From positions 20,312,693 to 20,376,692 of the forward strand of contig NC_051088.1 of NCBI RefSeq assembly GCF_901709675.1: a stretch of DNA of 64,000 bases. Reading direction: 5' to 3'. Shown here piece by piece: positions 11,487 to 24,893 of this stretch. Origin of the DNA: Syngnathus acus. Its lineage: Eukaryota; Chordata; Actinopteri; Syngnathiformes; Syngnathidae. The notes beneath the pieces were generated by a model, which saw only the letters and a program-made list of their open reading frames with translations, made no database searches and was not told the origin of the DNA. Positions within the stretch are counted from its first letter, which is position 1. Every line of letters begins with the position of its first letter. A program made the position numbers and the translations under genes.

Positions 11487-13811
11487 AATCACCCCATGAT
11501 TACAACTTTTTAAAATTGTGACTTTTCATATATGTCGACCATATTTGTTTACATTTTAAAAGTAAAAGGAAACAATTGAAAAAAGGGACCCTGTTGGTTA
11601 ATGATGATATTGAATAGAGATACATACAATTAATCTTAGGGAAAAAAATTATTTCCTCAAAAGACATTCAACGGAGACCTTGTCCTAATTCCTCGTACCA
11701 CCATAAAACCTGTTTTCTGGCGTTATTACACTACATGCAACACTGTCTTTTACTGGTTACGCTTGGTGACAGCTGTATGATTTGCAAATAAGATTGTTTA
11801 CGCGCCTTGGGTAAAATTGTAATTTGATGCTTGTTTCCGGTAGAATAGCCACAGCTACATCGATTTCCCCGTAAAGTTTAGAACACGTTATTACTTTGTG
11901 AAATCCATCAAGTTGAGCCTAGAGCCCAATAAAGGTGATTTATTTTGAGATCCATACAGTTGCAGTTAAATCAGATGGTACAAAAGAGCACAATAATGAA
12001 AGATTCATTGTCATAGTGATTGTATTGCATTGTTGCATTTCATTATGTATTACGTGCCAACACTCCCATGAAACAGGAATAGAAATATTGCATTTATTGA
12101 ATAATTGTACTGAAACGTTAAAGAACATTTGTTGTAGTATTTATCACTCTTTTTAGACACTGGATGATAACTTCAATGAACTCCTAACAAGCCTATAGAC
12201 TGAGGTATGGTTTGTCCATAGTACAGCGGATGAACCGTAAGACAACCGCCAGTAGAATTTTACATTTGATATTTGCTACCTTATCTGACCTGGGAGGTCC
12301 GGGGCATTTATTCTAGGCCAATCGGTTATCGACAAAGTACTTGCAAGAGGCCATATTTTTTTGCTGCAAAGTCGATAGCTGTCCCAGACAGTTTCCTCCT
12401 CTATTGTCGCCACACGTGTTTTTTAAGATGTGCTACTGTTCCAACAAGAAAAAATATTTAAATCTACAGGATGACTTCTACACTGACAATTGCTGTTGGC
12501 AGTAACTGTCATAGTGTGACACTTGCAATGACCCGAGCCGTGAGCGAGGGAGTAACCTTTGGGTGACATTGGTTCATCAAGATTTGCTACCACAATTATC
12601 TTCCCTGTTATATCAGTCAATGAGAAATTTAAGAAACTATCCAATATAAAGGAACGGGGGACAGTTTTCAATATTCAACACAAAAGTTTTGGCTACTATC
12701 GTGAAGTTTCAGTGTTTTTTTTTTTTAACTACACAAATGTTTAACACCTAAGTGAAATAAACATCAATACTCTTTTTATATGTGCAACTTTTGGGGCGAC
12801 AAATCTGCCTCTTGACGACCCTTGATCCTAATCAAGTTAAGCAGATGGATATGTTGATATCCATACTAAATAGCTGTCTTGAATACATTACACTTCAGAG
12901 AAAGCACCCAAGCAGGCAGTAGGGCTTTGCTCAAGGGCAACTCAGAAGTACTGGTAGTGTCGTTTCACAGTTCTTTAAGGTGACCTACTGTAAAGTGATA
13001 TTTGTCTGCTGTCAAAACAAAAATTATTTTAATTTTGAATGACACGCGGCACAAAATAGGTGGACGCAGCTCAGGTCAAATCTGACCAAGTCAAGGCCTT
13101 TTCAGGAGAGTCATTTGCATAACCCCCCACACAGTTCATACATAAAACTGAACTAAACTTGCTCCAGAACATTTAGTACACTAAACACTCAGAGAACACT
13201 CAGTCAGTAGCTCCAGGCAGGTCTTTCCTAGATTTTTTTTTTTGTGTGTGACAAATCAACGACAAGTGCAAATGTGGATGGATGGATGAGTGAATTACAC
13301 AAACTAGGAAAACAACAACAAAACTATTTCTAAAATTTCTTTTTCAGTGAGAATAACCCATACGGATGAGAATCGCCTAAAGATAAAAACATTAGGATAC
13401 CTGAACCCTGTGGTGTTGAAAAAGATTAGGAAATAGTCTTTATTGTCATAAATATGTTTGAGGGAATGATGAAGCGATAATAATGGAATACCTGCATCTA
13501 ACCTACAATTAACACAACTGTGTGTAGGCTAATTGCAGGTTAACAAAGTCAACAGCCCTGCTGTTGCCTCTCGAACGCTGCCGGCCATATGCATCGACTT
13601 TTTTCAGATAGATGTTGCACATTAGACTCTCCCTTAGTGCTTACAGAATTGAAAACCTTTTGTTTTCCCATTAACACAAAAACTGTCGGTTCCCAAAATA
13701 AATACTGTTGGTGTGTGTTAGAACAGAGGCTGCGAGAGTGTGCTTCAAGATATTTCGTTTTACGGAGTATATCTTTTCAGCCAGGTTGGCCTTCTGTGCA
13801 TATACTGCCAT

Positions 13812-14067
<256 letters not shown>

Positions 14068-14563
14068 AGATTAGATTCAGGCTTGAGTGTATAAGTATAG
14101 TATGTATCTTGAAAGTGGGAACTCAAGTGTATTGTATTGAGATTTAACAGTGACATCTGCTGGGCGTTTATATGTGCAAACCAGTGTGTGGGTCAATGTT
14201 TGCTTTGAGGACAAAGTGGTCTTGCAGATGAAGGTCATTGGTTCAAGATTCAATAGCCACAGGTGGTGAGGAATCAAACGGACTACTGCTTTACGCCCCA
14301 TACAAACTTACATTCAAGGTCCCCTTGAACCCAAACAAGGTTGCTGTATGATGCTGTGAGCTGCATCATGCCCATTTTAAAATGCTAATGCAGTGCACTG
14401 CAGCTGTGTGTCATTGTGAGCCGCATGTGAACAAAGGTCGATGACAAAGACAGCACGCACCCTTGAGTTCTTTTGTTCTCACATGCTTTTAGCTGTTGTA
14501 CTTTAAATCATGTAAAGCTAACTTGTGTGTACGAAGAAAAAAGTATATATATACTATATACAT

Positions 14564-14565
<2 letters not shown>

Positions 14566-14630
<65 letters not shown>
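14566..14630. repeat. (CA)n microsatellite
   Basis: About 32 uninterrupted CA units. Confidence 0.98.
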
Positions 14631-14634
<4 letters not shown>

Positions 14635-14705
14635 CACTGTACCTTTGCTTGTAGAGGGGGGCACCTATTCAAATTTGCTCCGAGGTGACTTCGGACATTA
14701 AGGGG

Positions 14706-14967
14706 GGGACATCCTGAACCGGTTTGCCAGTCACACAGGCACGGCACACGTAGACGAACAAACCATTCGCACACACGCTGACGGACAATTTGGAGTAGTC
14801 AATCAACCTACCATGCATGTTTTTGGAATGTGTCAGAAAGTCGGAGCATCCAGAGAAAACCCACACAGGCACAGGGAGAACATGCAAACTCCACAGGCCA
14901 GAAGGACTACTACTCTGAACCGTGAGGTGGACGTGGTAACCAGTGTACCACTGTGCCGCCAACAAAT
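14706..14967 (+). repeat. dispersed fish repeat, 3' portion
   Basis: Contains the highly characteristic block catgcatgtttttggaatgt, ccagagaaaacccacacagg, gagaacatgcaaactccaca, then a gaaccgtgaggtggacgtgg-type end and actgtgccgcc. This is a widespread non-coding interspersed repeat of fish genomes; its class is uncertain to me. Confidence 0.75.
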
Positions 14968-15311
14968 AAATTCATTTTCTCTTGATTATTTGCAAGTTAA
15001 TTGCCAGACAGTCCAGAGGAAAGTAACTGGGATGGCAAACACATTTAATCGCAGGGTTTAACAAAATTTCAAATAAAATTGTTTGTGTAGTTGTAGAAAA
15101 CCATGCACACCTATCCTTGTCCACTGGTTATGCCTTTAGTGAGAATTCATGAACATTGGGAGAACATTTTTTTGAAACTTAACGGGAGAAATCAATTGTC
15201 AATGTCAGTTGTCAGTGTGCAAATATTTATTTTTGAGGAAGACGACACTCCCCACCCCATTTTCCACCATTGTCCATTCAGACAGGATAGAACACTGGTG
15301 CAAATATTTTA

Positions 15312-15312
<1 letters not shown>

Positions 15313-15356
<44 letters not shown>
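15313..15356. repeat. (TA)n microsatellite
   Basis: About 21 TA units. Confidence 0.96.
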
Positions 15357-15358
<2 letters not shown>

Positions 15359-16001
15359 CACAGCTAGTTAATGTATTCCCATGGAAACACAGAATTCACA
15401 CACCTTAAGATGGACCAAGTTTTACAACAAAACATCATCATTGGGAAATACAAGCAAATAATTTTACAGTATTTACACTGAGAAGCTCCAGTTGATTGCT
15501 ATCAAAAGTAAATTAAGGGGTTTAGAATCTAAACTGTCTCTCTTCTTCTTTGTAAGTAAACTGTCTTGTTTAAAATTAATTTTCCATAAACATTACATTT
15601 CCTATGAAAAGTAAAATTATTAGGTTTTTGTATTTATTTATACACAATCACACAAAATACTGCAAATCTACTCTCATTTTGTGAGGTCATTGTTGGCACT
15701 GTCAATCTTTTTATCTTAGCAAACAACTAAGACCCGTGTGAAAATCGGTATCTGAAGTGTGTGCAGTGTGTTCAGGATAAGTCGTCAACAACAGCTCAGT
15801 TTGCCAAAACAGAGAATAAAGTGTGCATTTCAACAGACCAACAAGAAGTATCATTGCCAGCAATACAAATTCATTGCTTTCCCAATACAAGCTGTCAAAA
15901 GCTCCAAATAGAGTAAACATATTTGTTTTTGTTTCTGTTTTTTCCCCTTTTTTTCCAAAATGCTTTGAGAAATTATATTATAAAATCACCTGTACTGATA
16001 A

Positions 16002-16432
16002 CAGAAAAGCCGAACCTTAATTTTACATGCACTTGTGGGTCCAGAATTTGGGAATCACGTTACCTCAAAACCACGTTATTGAGATAGTCTTGAAAGTGTA
16101 ATAAAATCAGAGCCAGTGTATCGGGAAATTGCAGTAGGGAAATACGTACTAAGAAACAAACACGTTTGCATTTGGAGAACATCATTGTTCTGGGTGAAAA
16201 TTAATCCAATTAAAAATTATTATTTTACCAATCAGGGTAGCGATCATGTTGGGATGTCGTGTCCTATTAACATAAGCAGAGCGCTAAGGTTTACGCACTA
16301 GTCATTTAGGTTCGTACGGTCATCATATCTGCCATTTAAAATACTACTTCAAAATCAGTGGGGTCCATGACCAAATCGCGTTAGACGTAAAGTCGCATAA
16401 AATCGAAGCCAGTAAAATCAAGGTTCAGCTGT
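16002..16432. mobile_element. pogo/Tigger-like MITE, degenerate
   Basis: Imperfect inverted ends: left ccgaaccttaattttac, right (reverse complement) ctgaaccttgattttactgg, with internal segments rich in cgcgtta/gtcgcat-type words. The CAG..GAACCT..ATTTTAC terminus resembles pogo/Tigger-derived MITEs. It has no ORF and sits just downstream of the MID1 terminal exon. Confidence 0.45.
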
Positions 16433-16590
16433 ATTTACTTTGGTCATTTCCTTTTGTCAAGAATAGCCATAATGTAAAACAGTGTCACTGCTAGTGTGAA
16501 ATTGAAAATCATTTCCATACATTCTCCCTTTATCCCTGTTGTGCAAACTCCTTTGAAGTTGTGTGGGAATGTCTGCAAAGAAAATGTGGA

Positions 16591-16596
16591 TTTATT
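16591..16596 (-). promoter_or_regulatory. candidate MID1 poly(A) signal
   Basis: AATAAA on the minus strand, 181 nt past the MID1 stop and the first such hexamer downstream. Human MID1 has long 3' UTRs, so the used site may lie further away. Confidence 0.3.
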
Positions 16597-16776
16597 TGGA
16601 ATGTTTAGAGCTAACCATCCACTCAGGTTAGGATTGTCACAGAGGCAAAAACAACAATACAGTACGATTATCTCAACTCTAAGTAGCTGACTTTTGGGGA
16701 AGTAGCCAAAGAAAATCACAGCAAGTAAAAGGAACTATCAAGTGCAGGACAAGTGTTACTTGGCTTGTGGATGTGC

Positions 16777-17125
16777 TTATTCTTGTGGCTCTAGTTCTTC
16801 CAGATGGTCAGGAATGGGGAGGCCCGAAAGGATTGTCAGACACTTGTTCCACACGTTGAACACAGGACACACGGGTTGCACGAAGGAGATGTGGAAGGTG
16901 TGCAAATGCTGAGAGCCCACGGCGTCGTAGAAGGTCAGTTGGCCAGCGTCGTAGTCCAAGAGGATGCCTACTCTGCGCAGATGGGGCGAAGGCTCAATTG
17001 CCAGATCTTTACTGTTGTGGCGGACCACCCAGGAGTTGTTACAACGGCAGAGCACCCATGAGGATGAGTTCTTGCCGATCCACTCGTGCTTAGGCGCTGA
17101 CTTGTATGCTATACCCACGGCGTAC
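16777..17125 (-). CDS. mid1: MID1 terminal coding exon (SPRY) and stop
   Basis: 349 nt including the stop. Encodes [19 protein letters not shown] through [20 protein letters not shown]; the last few residues (ELEPQE) diverge from human. Acceptor ccctag. Confidence 0.96.
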
Positions 17126-20100
17126 CTAGGGGGGAGGGGTGTTAGATGTTGACACAAGAATGACCAAGTAAAAAAACACAAACTTGTTGATTTGCATTTT
17201 TGAAAGGTTTCTGGGTTCTGCCTAAGCTCCTGGATGGCACGATACCATGTCATCCATTTTTACAGAAAAACATTGATTATGGATATGTGGTCAAAAAAAC
17301 AACTCACCAAGTGCTTCCCCCAATCATGGCCTCCCAGTAGTGCCGCCCACTGTCAATATAAACGTTCCCCACCACCCCGTAGCTGCTCTGGCTGGAAAAG
17401 CGCTCTTGGCTGTGGCCTTTTTTGGATGTGCTCTCGTCACGCTCCACCGTCAGGTTGTCGTGTGAGATTTTTAGCTTCTTGTGAGCAGATTTGGGGTCCA
17501 GCTTGAAGGGCTGACCTGCCAGGAAGAAGGGGTGGAATGGCAAAACAAATTGATGCTGAAACATGACCACATTGAGATTAATAGCATGCAAGATCACTCA
17601 CAGGACACCTCATTTATTTACGGTTAATTTAATTTCAGGTTTGCAGAAGGGAAATAATTAAACCCATCTGTGGCTAAGTGGAGAAAATGATAAAGTAAAT
17701 GAAAATGTTTCAAATACATCATCTATTAGGTTTCATTAGAGGTTGGCCTGTGTTCATTTGAGTTTTCCTTAGTTGGCAACTTACTGTTAGTTTTCAGAGT
17801 CCCCGGTTCACTGCTTCGACTCCCCGCTTGGTTAATCGCCTTGACAACGATGATATACTTGGTGCCACTCTGCAGGCCATGTACAGTGTAGTGATTCTGT
17901 TTGATATTGGGCACAATCATCCAGCTCTCCAATGAGTTGCACAAACCTGAGACGAAAGATTTGAAAGTAACAAGAGTAGAGTCCGGTGCAGCTTATATAT
18001 GAACGAAACAAGATTTTCCTCTAGTTTTAGCTGATGCCTTCTTATAATCAGGTGCGACTTATAGTCCAGAAATTACGGTATATAGGTATTTGAATGAGGC
18101 ACAATGTTGTGTCAGGATACCTTTTGAATTACATCTTCAAATGGTGTTTGGTGCTTAGGTAGAAATTTTAGTTTGTTGTTTTTTTTCGTTCAACACAAAA
18201 CTTACTGGCAATGTTGGACTGTCCAGTGAAGATGGCATATTGGAGTTCGTACGACACTACTGTGAATTCATCATCAGATGTCCAGTGGACTGAGATAGTG
18301 TCATAGGATGCTGTGCATAGCTCTTCCCTAATGCACGGTGCAGACGGAGCTGTGGAGGCAAGAAATAAAACTTTTGTTATATATGATCCATAATGATAGG
18401 ACTGCCTAAAGTTAATAGGTAAAACTACATTCTTGAAATCTACATAAAAAATGCATTGAGGGACACATAGAGCCATCTCCAATTAAAATTTGCTGTTGGC
18501 CAGTATGACTTTTGTGTTATGTTCATGTGCAATGTTCTGTGCATGCAAATTACAAGCAGCCCGTTTTCACGTAGCAGTTGTATATTCAAACATGAAATGC
18601 AATGTCTTCCTTGGCATTTGAGTTCTAATTTATTATGAAAAAGACAAGAAGTCTGACTTGATTGGTGGTAAATACACATCAACAGACTATTTAGTTACTT
18701 ACAGATTAGGCAAGCTGTAAATTTTCAGTTTCATCCATACTTTTTATTCAAATGTATAATTTTGCACACTTATAATTCTAATGCAGACACAAATTCTTTG
18801 TCAAATAATTTTAAGAATTTATTAATAAGGCGTTCCTCTCATTTTTTGCTCGAAGACAGTTTAAAGGAATTCGAAATGAATGAATTCAAAAAAATTAATC
18901 TAGACCTTTGAAACTTTTCAAAAAGTTTTGAGGGTAGTGAAAAATATTTTATTAAACATGAACCCAAAGAAAGAGACATTGTTTGGAACTTACATATTGA
19001 AAATGTGCGGCTCATTAAAGTGGTGCAAATTAAAATTGAATTCCTTCATGTGAAGAAATTAGGTTTAGGATTTACCAGTGAGGTAATCGAGATTTTCCAG
19101 CAGTTTCTTCTCTCTGGAGAAGTCCAGGGCAAAGTTGTCAAATGTGTCTGTCAGGTGTATCTCAGGAATAAGCACTTGGGTTGATGCAGTTGCCATGGAA
19201 ACCCTAAAACAGCCCAACCCAAATACTGCATGTTATTCAATACTATAAATATATTCAGCAAAATGTGCCTTTAAAATTATGGAAAAGCAAGTTTTTGTAT
19301 AAAGGGTGGCACATACCCGCTATAAATCAATTGAACGGCTTAAGACAAATGGGATAAGGTTCGGGTAAATAGGAAATGTAATCCCTGTGTGGGAAAATCA
19401 AGTACACAGAAAGTTTTCAAACAAACTCCTATTGTCTCACATTATCCTCTCCTTAGTGCCTGACCTGTCGTTGATGCTCTTAGCAGTCTGCAGAAAGCGG
19501 GCGTGGTCCCCCTCTTTCAGTGTCTGGTCAGCTTGTGTGATTAGCACAGAGGATCTCTCGATACACTGCTGACAGTTGGAGATCTGCTGGGCTAGCTTGC
19601 GTAGCCTTTGCGCCTGAGTAGAGAGTGGAAAAAATGCTCAGTAAAAAGAAGAAATGACAGGTTGCAGGAGTGCACATAGATTGATGTTGATTTTTAAAAG
19701 TCCCTGAACGCTGTTCACATTCATCCTTCCTTTAAATGCCATCCTCGCTCTGCTAAATTGCCATTGTGTCTTATAATTGTGACGAGAAAATGACACGGTA
19801 TCTACTAGTCTCAAAAACCTCAAACTAACATCTCCCAGTTTATTAGCTATTAATGTTATTATCTACACATTATGATGAGAGACGTTACTGTTAGATTGGG
19901 CCTCATAATGGCACACAGTTAGGTAGGCAATTTGAGCTATGCCTTTATATAGCTGTAACCTTCTCTAGTTGAATTTTCTGCACCTCTACTTATCTACGTC
20001 ACTCTTTGGCACACTTACCAGTTGAAACCAGTTGTGAAAAATATAAAAATTCCAACACATTATTAGTTTATAGCACTTCCCTGTGTTAGTGTGGCTAAGA

Positions 20101-22638
20101 CAGTATAAGGACAGGAATCATCAAGTCTGGCATAAAGCACAGTCTTACTGTGCGCACATGTGAAGTTTTCTTTCTTTTGGTATTTTGCTAGACTTTGGCA
20201 GGTAGAATTGGGCATGACTGTGGCGATTAAACGTTTGTGCACCCTTGTGGGATGGATGTAGACATTTCCACGGCCTATCCGTGCCGTGTCCCCCATTTTC
20301 AACAAAATCAGAGGAGTCAAAGCAAAAACCTGAGTCCGCCGAGCCTGACACTGAGGGTAACAAAAGAGTCACGCTACATGGGACCGTACACGCGGCCCCA
20401 GCTTGGAAGCGCAGAGCACTAACTGCTGAGCTAAAAGTCCAGGTCACTGCCCTGTCTCATTGCCTTACAACTGCAATGTAAGGTTTGTACCTTCCTGAGG
20501 CTGGCGTCCATGAAACATTTTTATATTCTGTACCTTTCTAGAAGTATAGCCCCCCTGCATTGCAGCAAGATAACCTTCAACATGCACATTAATCTATTGA
20601 TCATCCGATCAACGTGCAACTTGTGAGATGAAAGCAAATCAGTTTTGTCTATCCACCTTTATATTACATACTAGGCTCCAGTTCGCACAACCTCAATAAT
20701 ATAAAAAGGATGGATGGATTTTTGCGCATATACAAAACGGTTTTAAACTGTGACAATGCTTAAGTGGGAGATGATGATCCCAACTACAATGTTTTTGTAT
20801 CGACTGTTTTCCTTATTCTAGATTTGTCTGTAAATGTCTGTTACGGAACTATGACCTTTCAATAAGAACCAATTCCACGCTCTTTCACAACAGACAAAGA
20901 TTTTAAGAGACAGATTGAGGTCACACTGAAATTAGGGCAGGGGACATGTCCTCAGTAATTTGGCATGAATATTGTAATCTCTGCTCAAATCTGATGCTTT
21001 GAAAGTACTTCAAGCATTGCAGACTATTTAGAGTCCCATTGATCCTGCCTAGTCCTGCATCGAATAAAAATGTGTTGATGGAATTTTGTTGTTGCTTCAA
21101 TGCGATATTACATTCTAGAATGGTGCTATGTATCATGAAAGTCTCATTGTATGCATCATGAGAAGTTTACAGTTCATGCTTAGTCACTGCTGAATGCGGC
21201 AGGACCTATTTTGGGAAGTCAGTCTGTTTGCATGTCATGCCATAAATAAGTCAAGGCATAGTGAGAAAATAGAGTACTGCATTTGACCCAAAACAAGGAC
21301 TCGCAAGTATTTTAATGATCAATTTGTATTCCCACTGTTGAGTCCCCTTACTTTCCCCTCCTTAATCTTGTTGCCAATAATTTGTCTCCTCTGCTGGATG
21401 ATGTCGATCAAAGTGTCGCACTCATCCAAGAGCTTGCCCTCCTGGCGGGATGCATTCACCTGCGAAGAAAGCCACAGTGAGACACTTCTTTAACCTCTGT
21501 GAGAATATCGCGGAGTAGACAATGCATTTTAAAGAGCATCGGTCATACGCAGATTTTTGTTATTCACCGGTCAGCCCGGTCACTATCCCATGCTAATATC
21601 CCAGGGCCACTGTATTCATAATGATACGCCTATTTATATGTATACCAATATTTCCTGCATCCTAAGTATTTATAATTAGTATTATTGTTGCTGTTGTACA
21701 ACAGATGCAACAGACATGAATCTAATCTTCTAACGTTCAAATCACAGATTGCCCATCTGTCTGATCCTTGCCTGGAATTGTTGCCATGGCAGCATTGGGC
21801 TTCCAAAGTGCAAATCCTGATTCTAAAATGGAGTCTTAAATTGACGTTCAAGTCGTACACCTTAGATATGCTACAGCCCCACAGAAAGAGTATTAGTTGC
21901 ATCCACACAGTTGCTATGCAAAGCACATTGTGTGCAATGCACAGAATTAGAGTATTTAAGGACTGTTGGCAAAGCCTACTGGACCGTATGACAGAATGTA
22001 ACACGGCATGCTGATCAAGTGATTCCTTTTCGGAATACTGAAAAAAACTGGAGAGCGTTCAACCATTTTACAATGCAGATGAAGTGAGCTTAGTAATAAA
22101 GCCAATGAGAAATACTGAAGCAGCCGGAGGGACTGTCAGTGCAGTGAATTTCTAGTGTAACCCGGCATGACGATTCCAACCCACATCAAAGCACACTCTC
22201 AAAACAACAGAATTCAGATGGACCCTCCTCAGGCTATTTTAGGAGTCTGGAGTGTGTGAACAATAATGCACAGGGCGATCGGAGGGAACGGGGAAGTGGG
22301 ACAATTTTTTTTCACCCTTGTTTTGTGCATCATTTATTCATTGCTTTTTTCATTTAGGGGGCAAATTTCAAATGCCTGCATCATCAAAACTAGCTTCAAC
22401 TCACCACAAAGCACAGAGCGCTAACTTCACAAACAACACACACACTTTGGCTTTACAGCGTCTTGATGAAGCACAATACTGGCTCTTTGTAGTTTCTAAA
22501 GGACATGTCAGGCAAAAACGTCACTCTCCATTTACTCCACAGAGATGCTGCTGCAGTTTTAACCCACGGGCGTTGCTTTTTTTTTTTTTTAAAAAAAAAG
22601 CTTCTTTGAGTGCTTGTGTATGTAATGTCAGTGTGCGG

Positions 22639-22676
<38 letters not shown>

Positions 22677-24842
22677 GCTGACAAATACCAGAGTCATCTT
22701 AGCGAGATGTGATGCGCTGCCCTCGATTCTTTTATGCATGTGAAATCATAATGCTGCAAAAAATGAATAACATCAAATCTATCTATCTCACTCTCCGCTA
22801 CACAATAAAGTACTACTTTCCTTTTTTTTTTAACCTACACTGTTAGCCAATTTCTAAATAATAATAAATGATCCCAGGAACCATGCAATTATGCTTCCTG
22901 TGTGTTCTGAATAATTTGGGGAATGATATAGACGTGGACAGACAGTGAGTGCTATGACGCCATAATGACATTGGAATCAAATTTCTATGATGTTATAGTT
23001 TATTTTCCTGGGTTGAGTAAAGGAAAAGATTGTCGACTGAAAATAATCTCATATTGCTGTTATGCAAAAGAAAATGGGAAAACATGATACCATTTACATA
23101 ATTAATCCCATGGCCCGGTGAATCTAACAATATGTGACTGATCGCCGATGATGCAGATCCCGATAAGACTCAGGAAATCACTTACCTCCACATGCTGACA
23201 AGTCTGAATCAGTTTTCCCATCAGCGACTCGAGCTCGTTGTTTCTCTTGATGAGATTACTCAGGTTTGAATCCAACGCTTGCTGGAGAAAAAGACATTGA
23301 GTTGACACTAATGAGAAGAAATCCATTCAAGAAAAACAACAGTGAAGCCTCGAATGAAAGCAAGAGGCGATCCACCCTTTGAGTTTTCAAAAGCCAAGTA
23401 AGTTTTGAGACAACCTTCTTCAACAAAACAAAAACAGACATATCAATGTACGGCCCTTTCATTCTGTTACATTCTGCTATGTCAAAGCATCCCAGTAACT
23501 TTCCAAGTGTATTTCCATACCTCTGCAGGAGGGTGATAACCCTCATCCCTGCAATGCCTCCTCATCTTGTCCCGTCCGATCCTTATACACAGTCCTGCAC
23601 TAGCAGAGGATGTGAGTGGGACAGCCGCTCCACTGAGCACCAAGCCATGCGCAAACCCAGCCAAGCGGCAAATTAGGCATCTAAAGCTTTTTTACCCTCC
23701 TATGAGTGCACGCAGCCCTCGCGGCTAACGAACCGGCAAACAGGTGACAGGATGTCCTCCCTCCTTTTTCTTATACAGTATATACGTATATGTATTTTTT
23801 TCTCTTTCTATTTTCAGATCATCTCCCTATACTTGTTGCCAGCAAGGGAAGAGTTACATGTTGTCCCCTTTAAATCCAAGAGTTTCACCAAATTGCCAAA
23901 TCGAGCATGCTTAAGCTGATCTGATGCTCTGTCCCATGCAGAACTCCTTTTCCCTCCTAGAAATTAATCCAAGTTGAGTGCTTCTGTGGTGCCTTTCTAA
24001 AAGAGCTACATCTTGCCACAAGCTATCTCAATGAAGCTAAGAACAAAAACTGCATATCTTTAAAAGTTCACACTGATAAACAAGATCACATTCCTCATGT
24101 TTTATCTAGTATTTTTTCTGAGATCAGCTTTATTCTGAAACTCAACAGTAAACAGCAAGAGATTTGAGGGATTTGCGTAGTTTGTCTGAATGGGTGAACC
24201 TCATCGTAGCATAGGGAGCTTAAAGGATGGCCTTAATACGATGCTGGTACACAAAAGCAATAGTAGCACAAATGTTTCCTTTGGAAACAAATGACATGAT
24301 CGCATACTGCCTTGCCATTCTGCCCTCCTTTGTGTGCGCTTAAGCATTCATGGATATGAAGATGCTTTACTTGCAGGTCACATCCTTGCCCACCTGTCAT
24401 TCATATTAAAATGTTGCTGTTTGGCTTTGCACATGCTTATGTGCATATGTTTACGCACAAATGCTTATCCGCACACGTGCATACAATGCCAGCTATAGCA
24501 CATGAACTGTAGTTCCTCATTTAAAATGATAGTTGACCAAACGATGCAGTCCCCACTTGAGGCAGTTGATTAAAGCTAATGGATTACTGAAAAACACAAA
24601 GCTTAACAATGAAGCTAGTGTGCTCACACAGCAGCTCGCATCTTTTATCCTGGAGGTTGTTCCCACTCTCACCAACCATCCAAGACTTGGATGTGTGTGT
24701 TTTTTTTCTTTTTTTTTTTTACAAGCGCCTGTGGGTAATTTTATCTCGGATAAGGAGGGTTATTTCAACAATAACCCCTATGGCTCTTATCAGACTTTAA
24801 ATGAAAAAGGAAACTACTCGAGTTATCCAGCATGCTTTTTGG

Positions 24843-24893
<51 letters not shown>

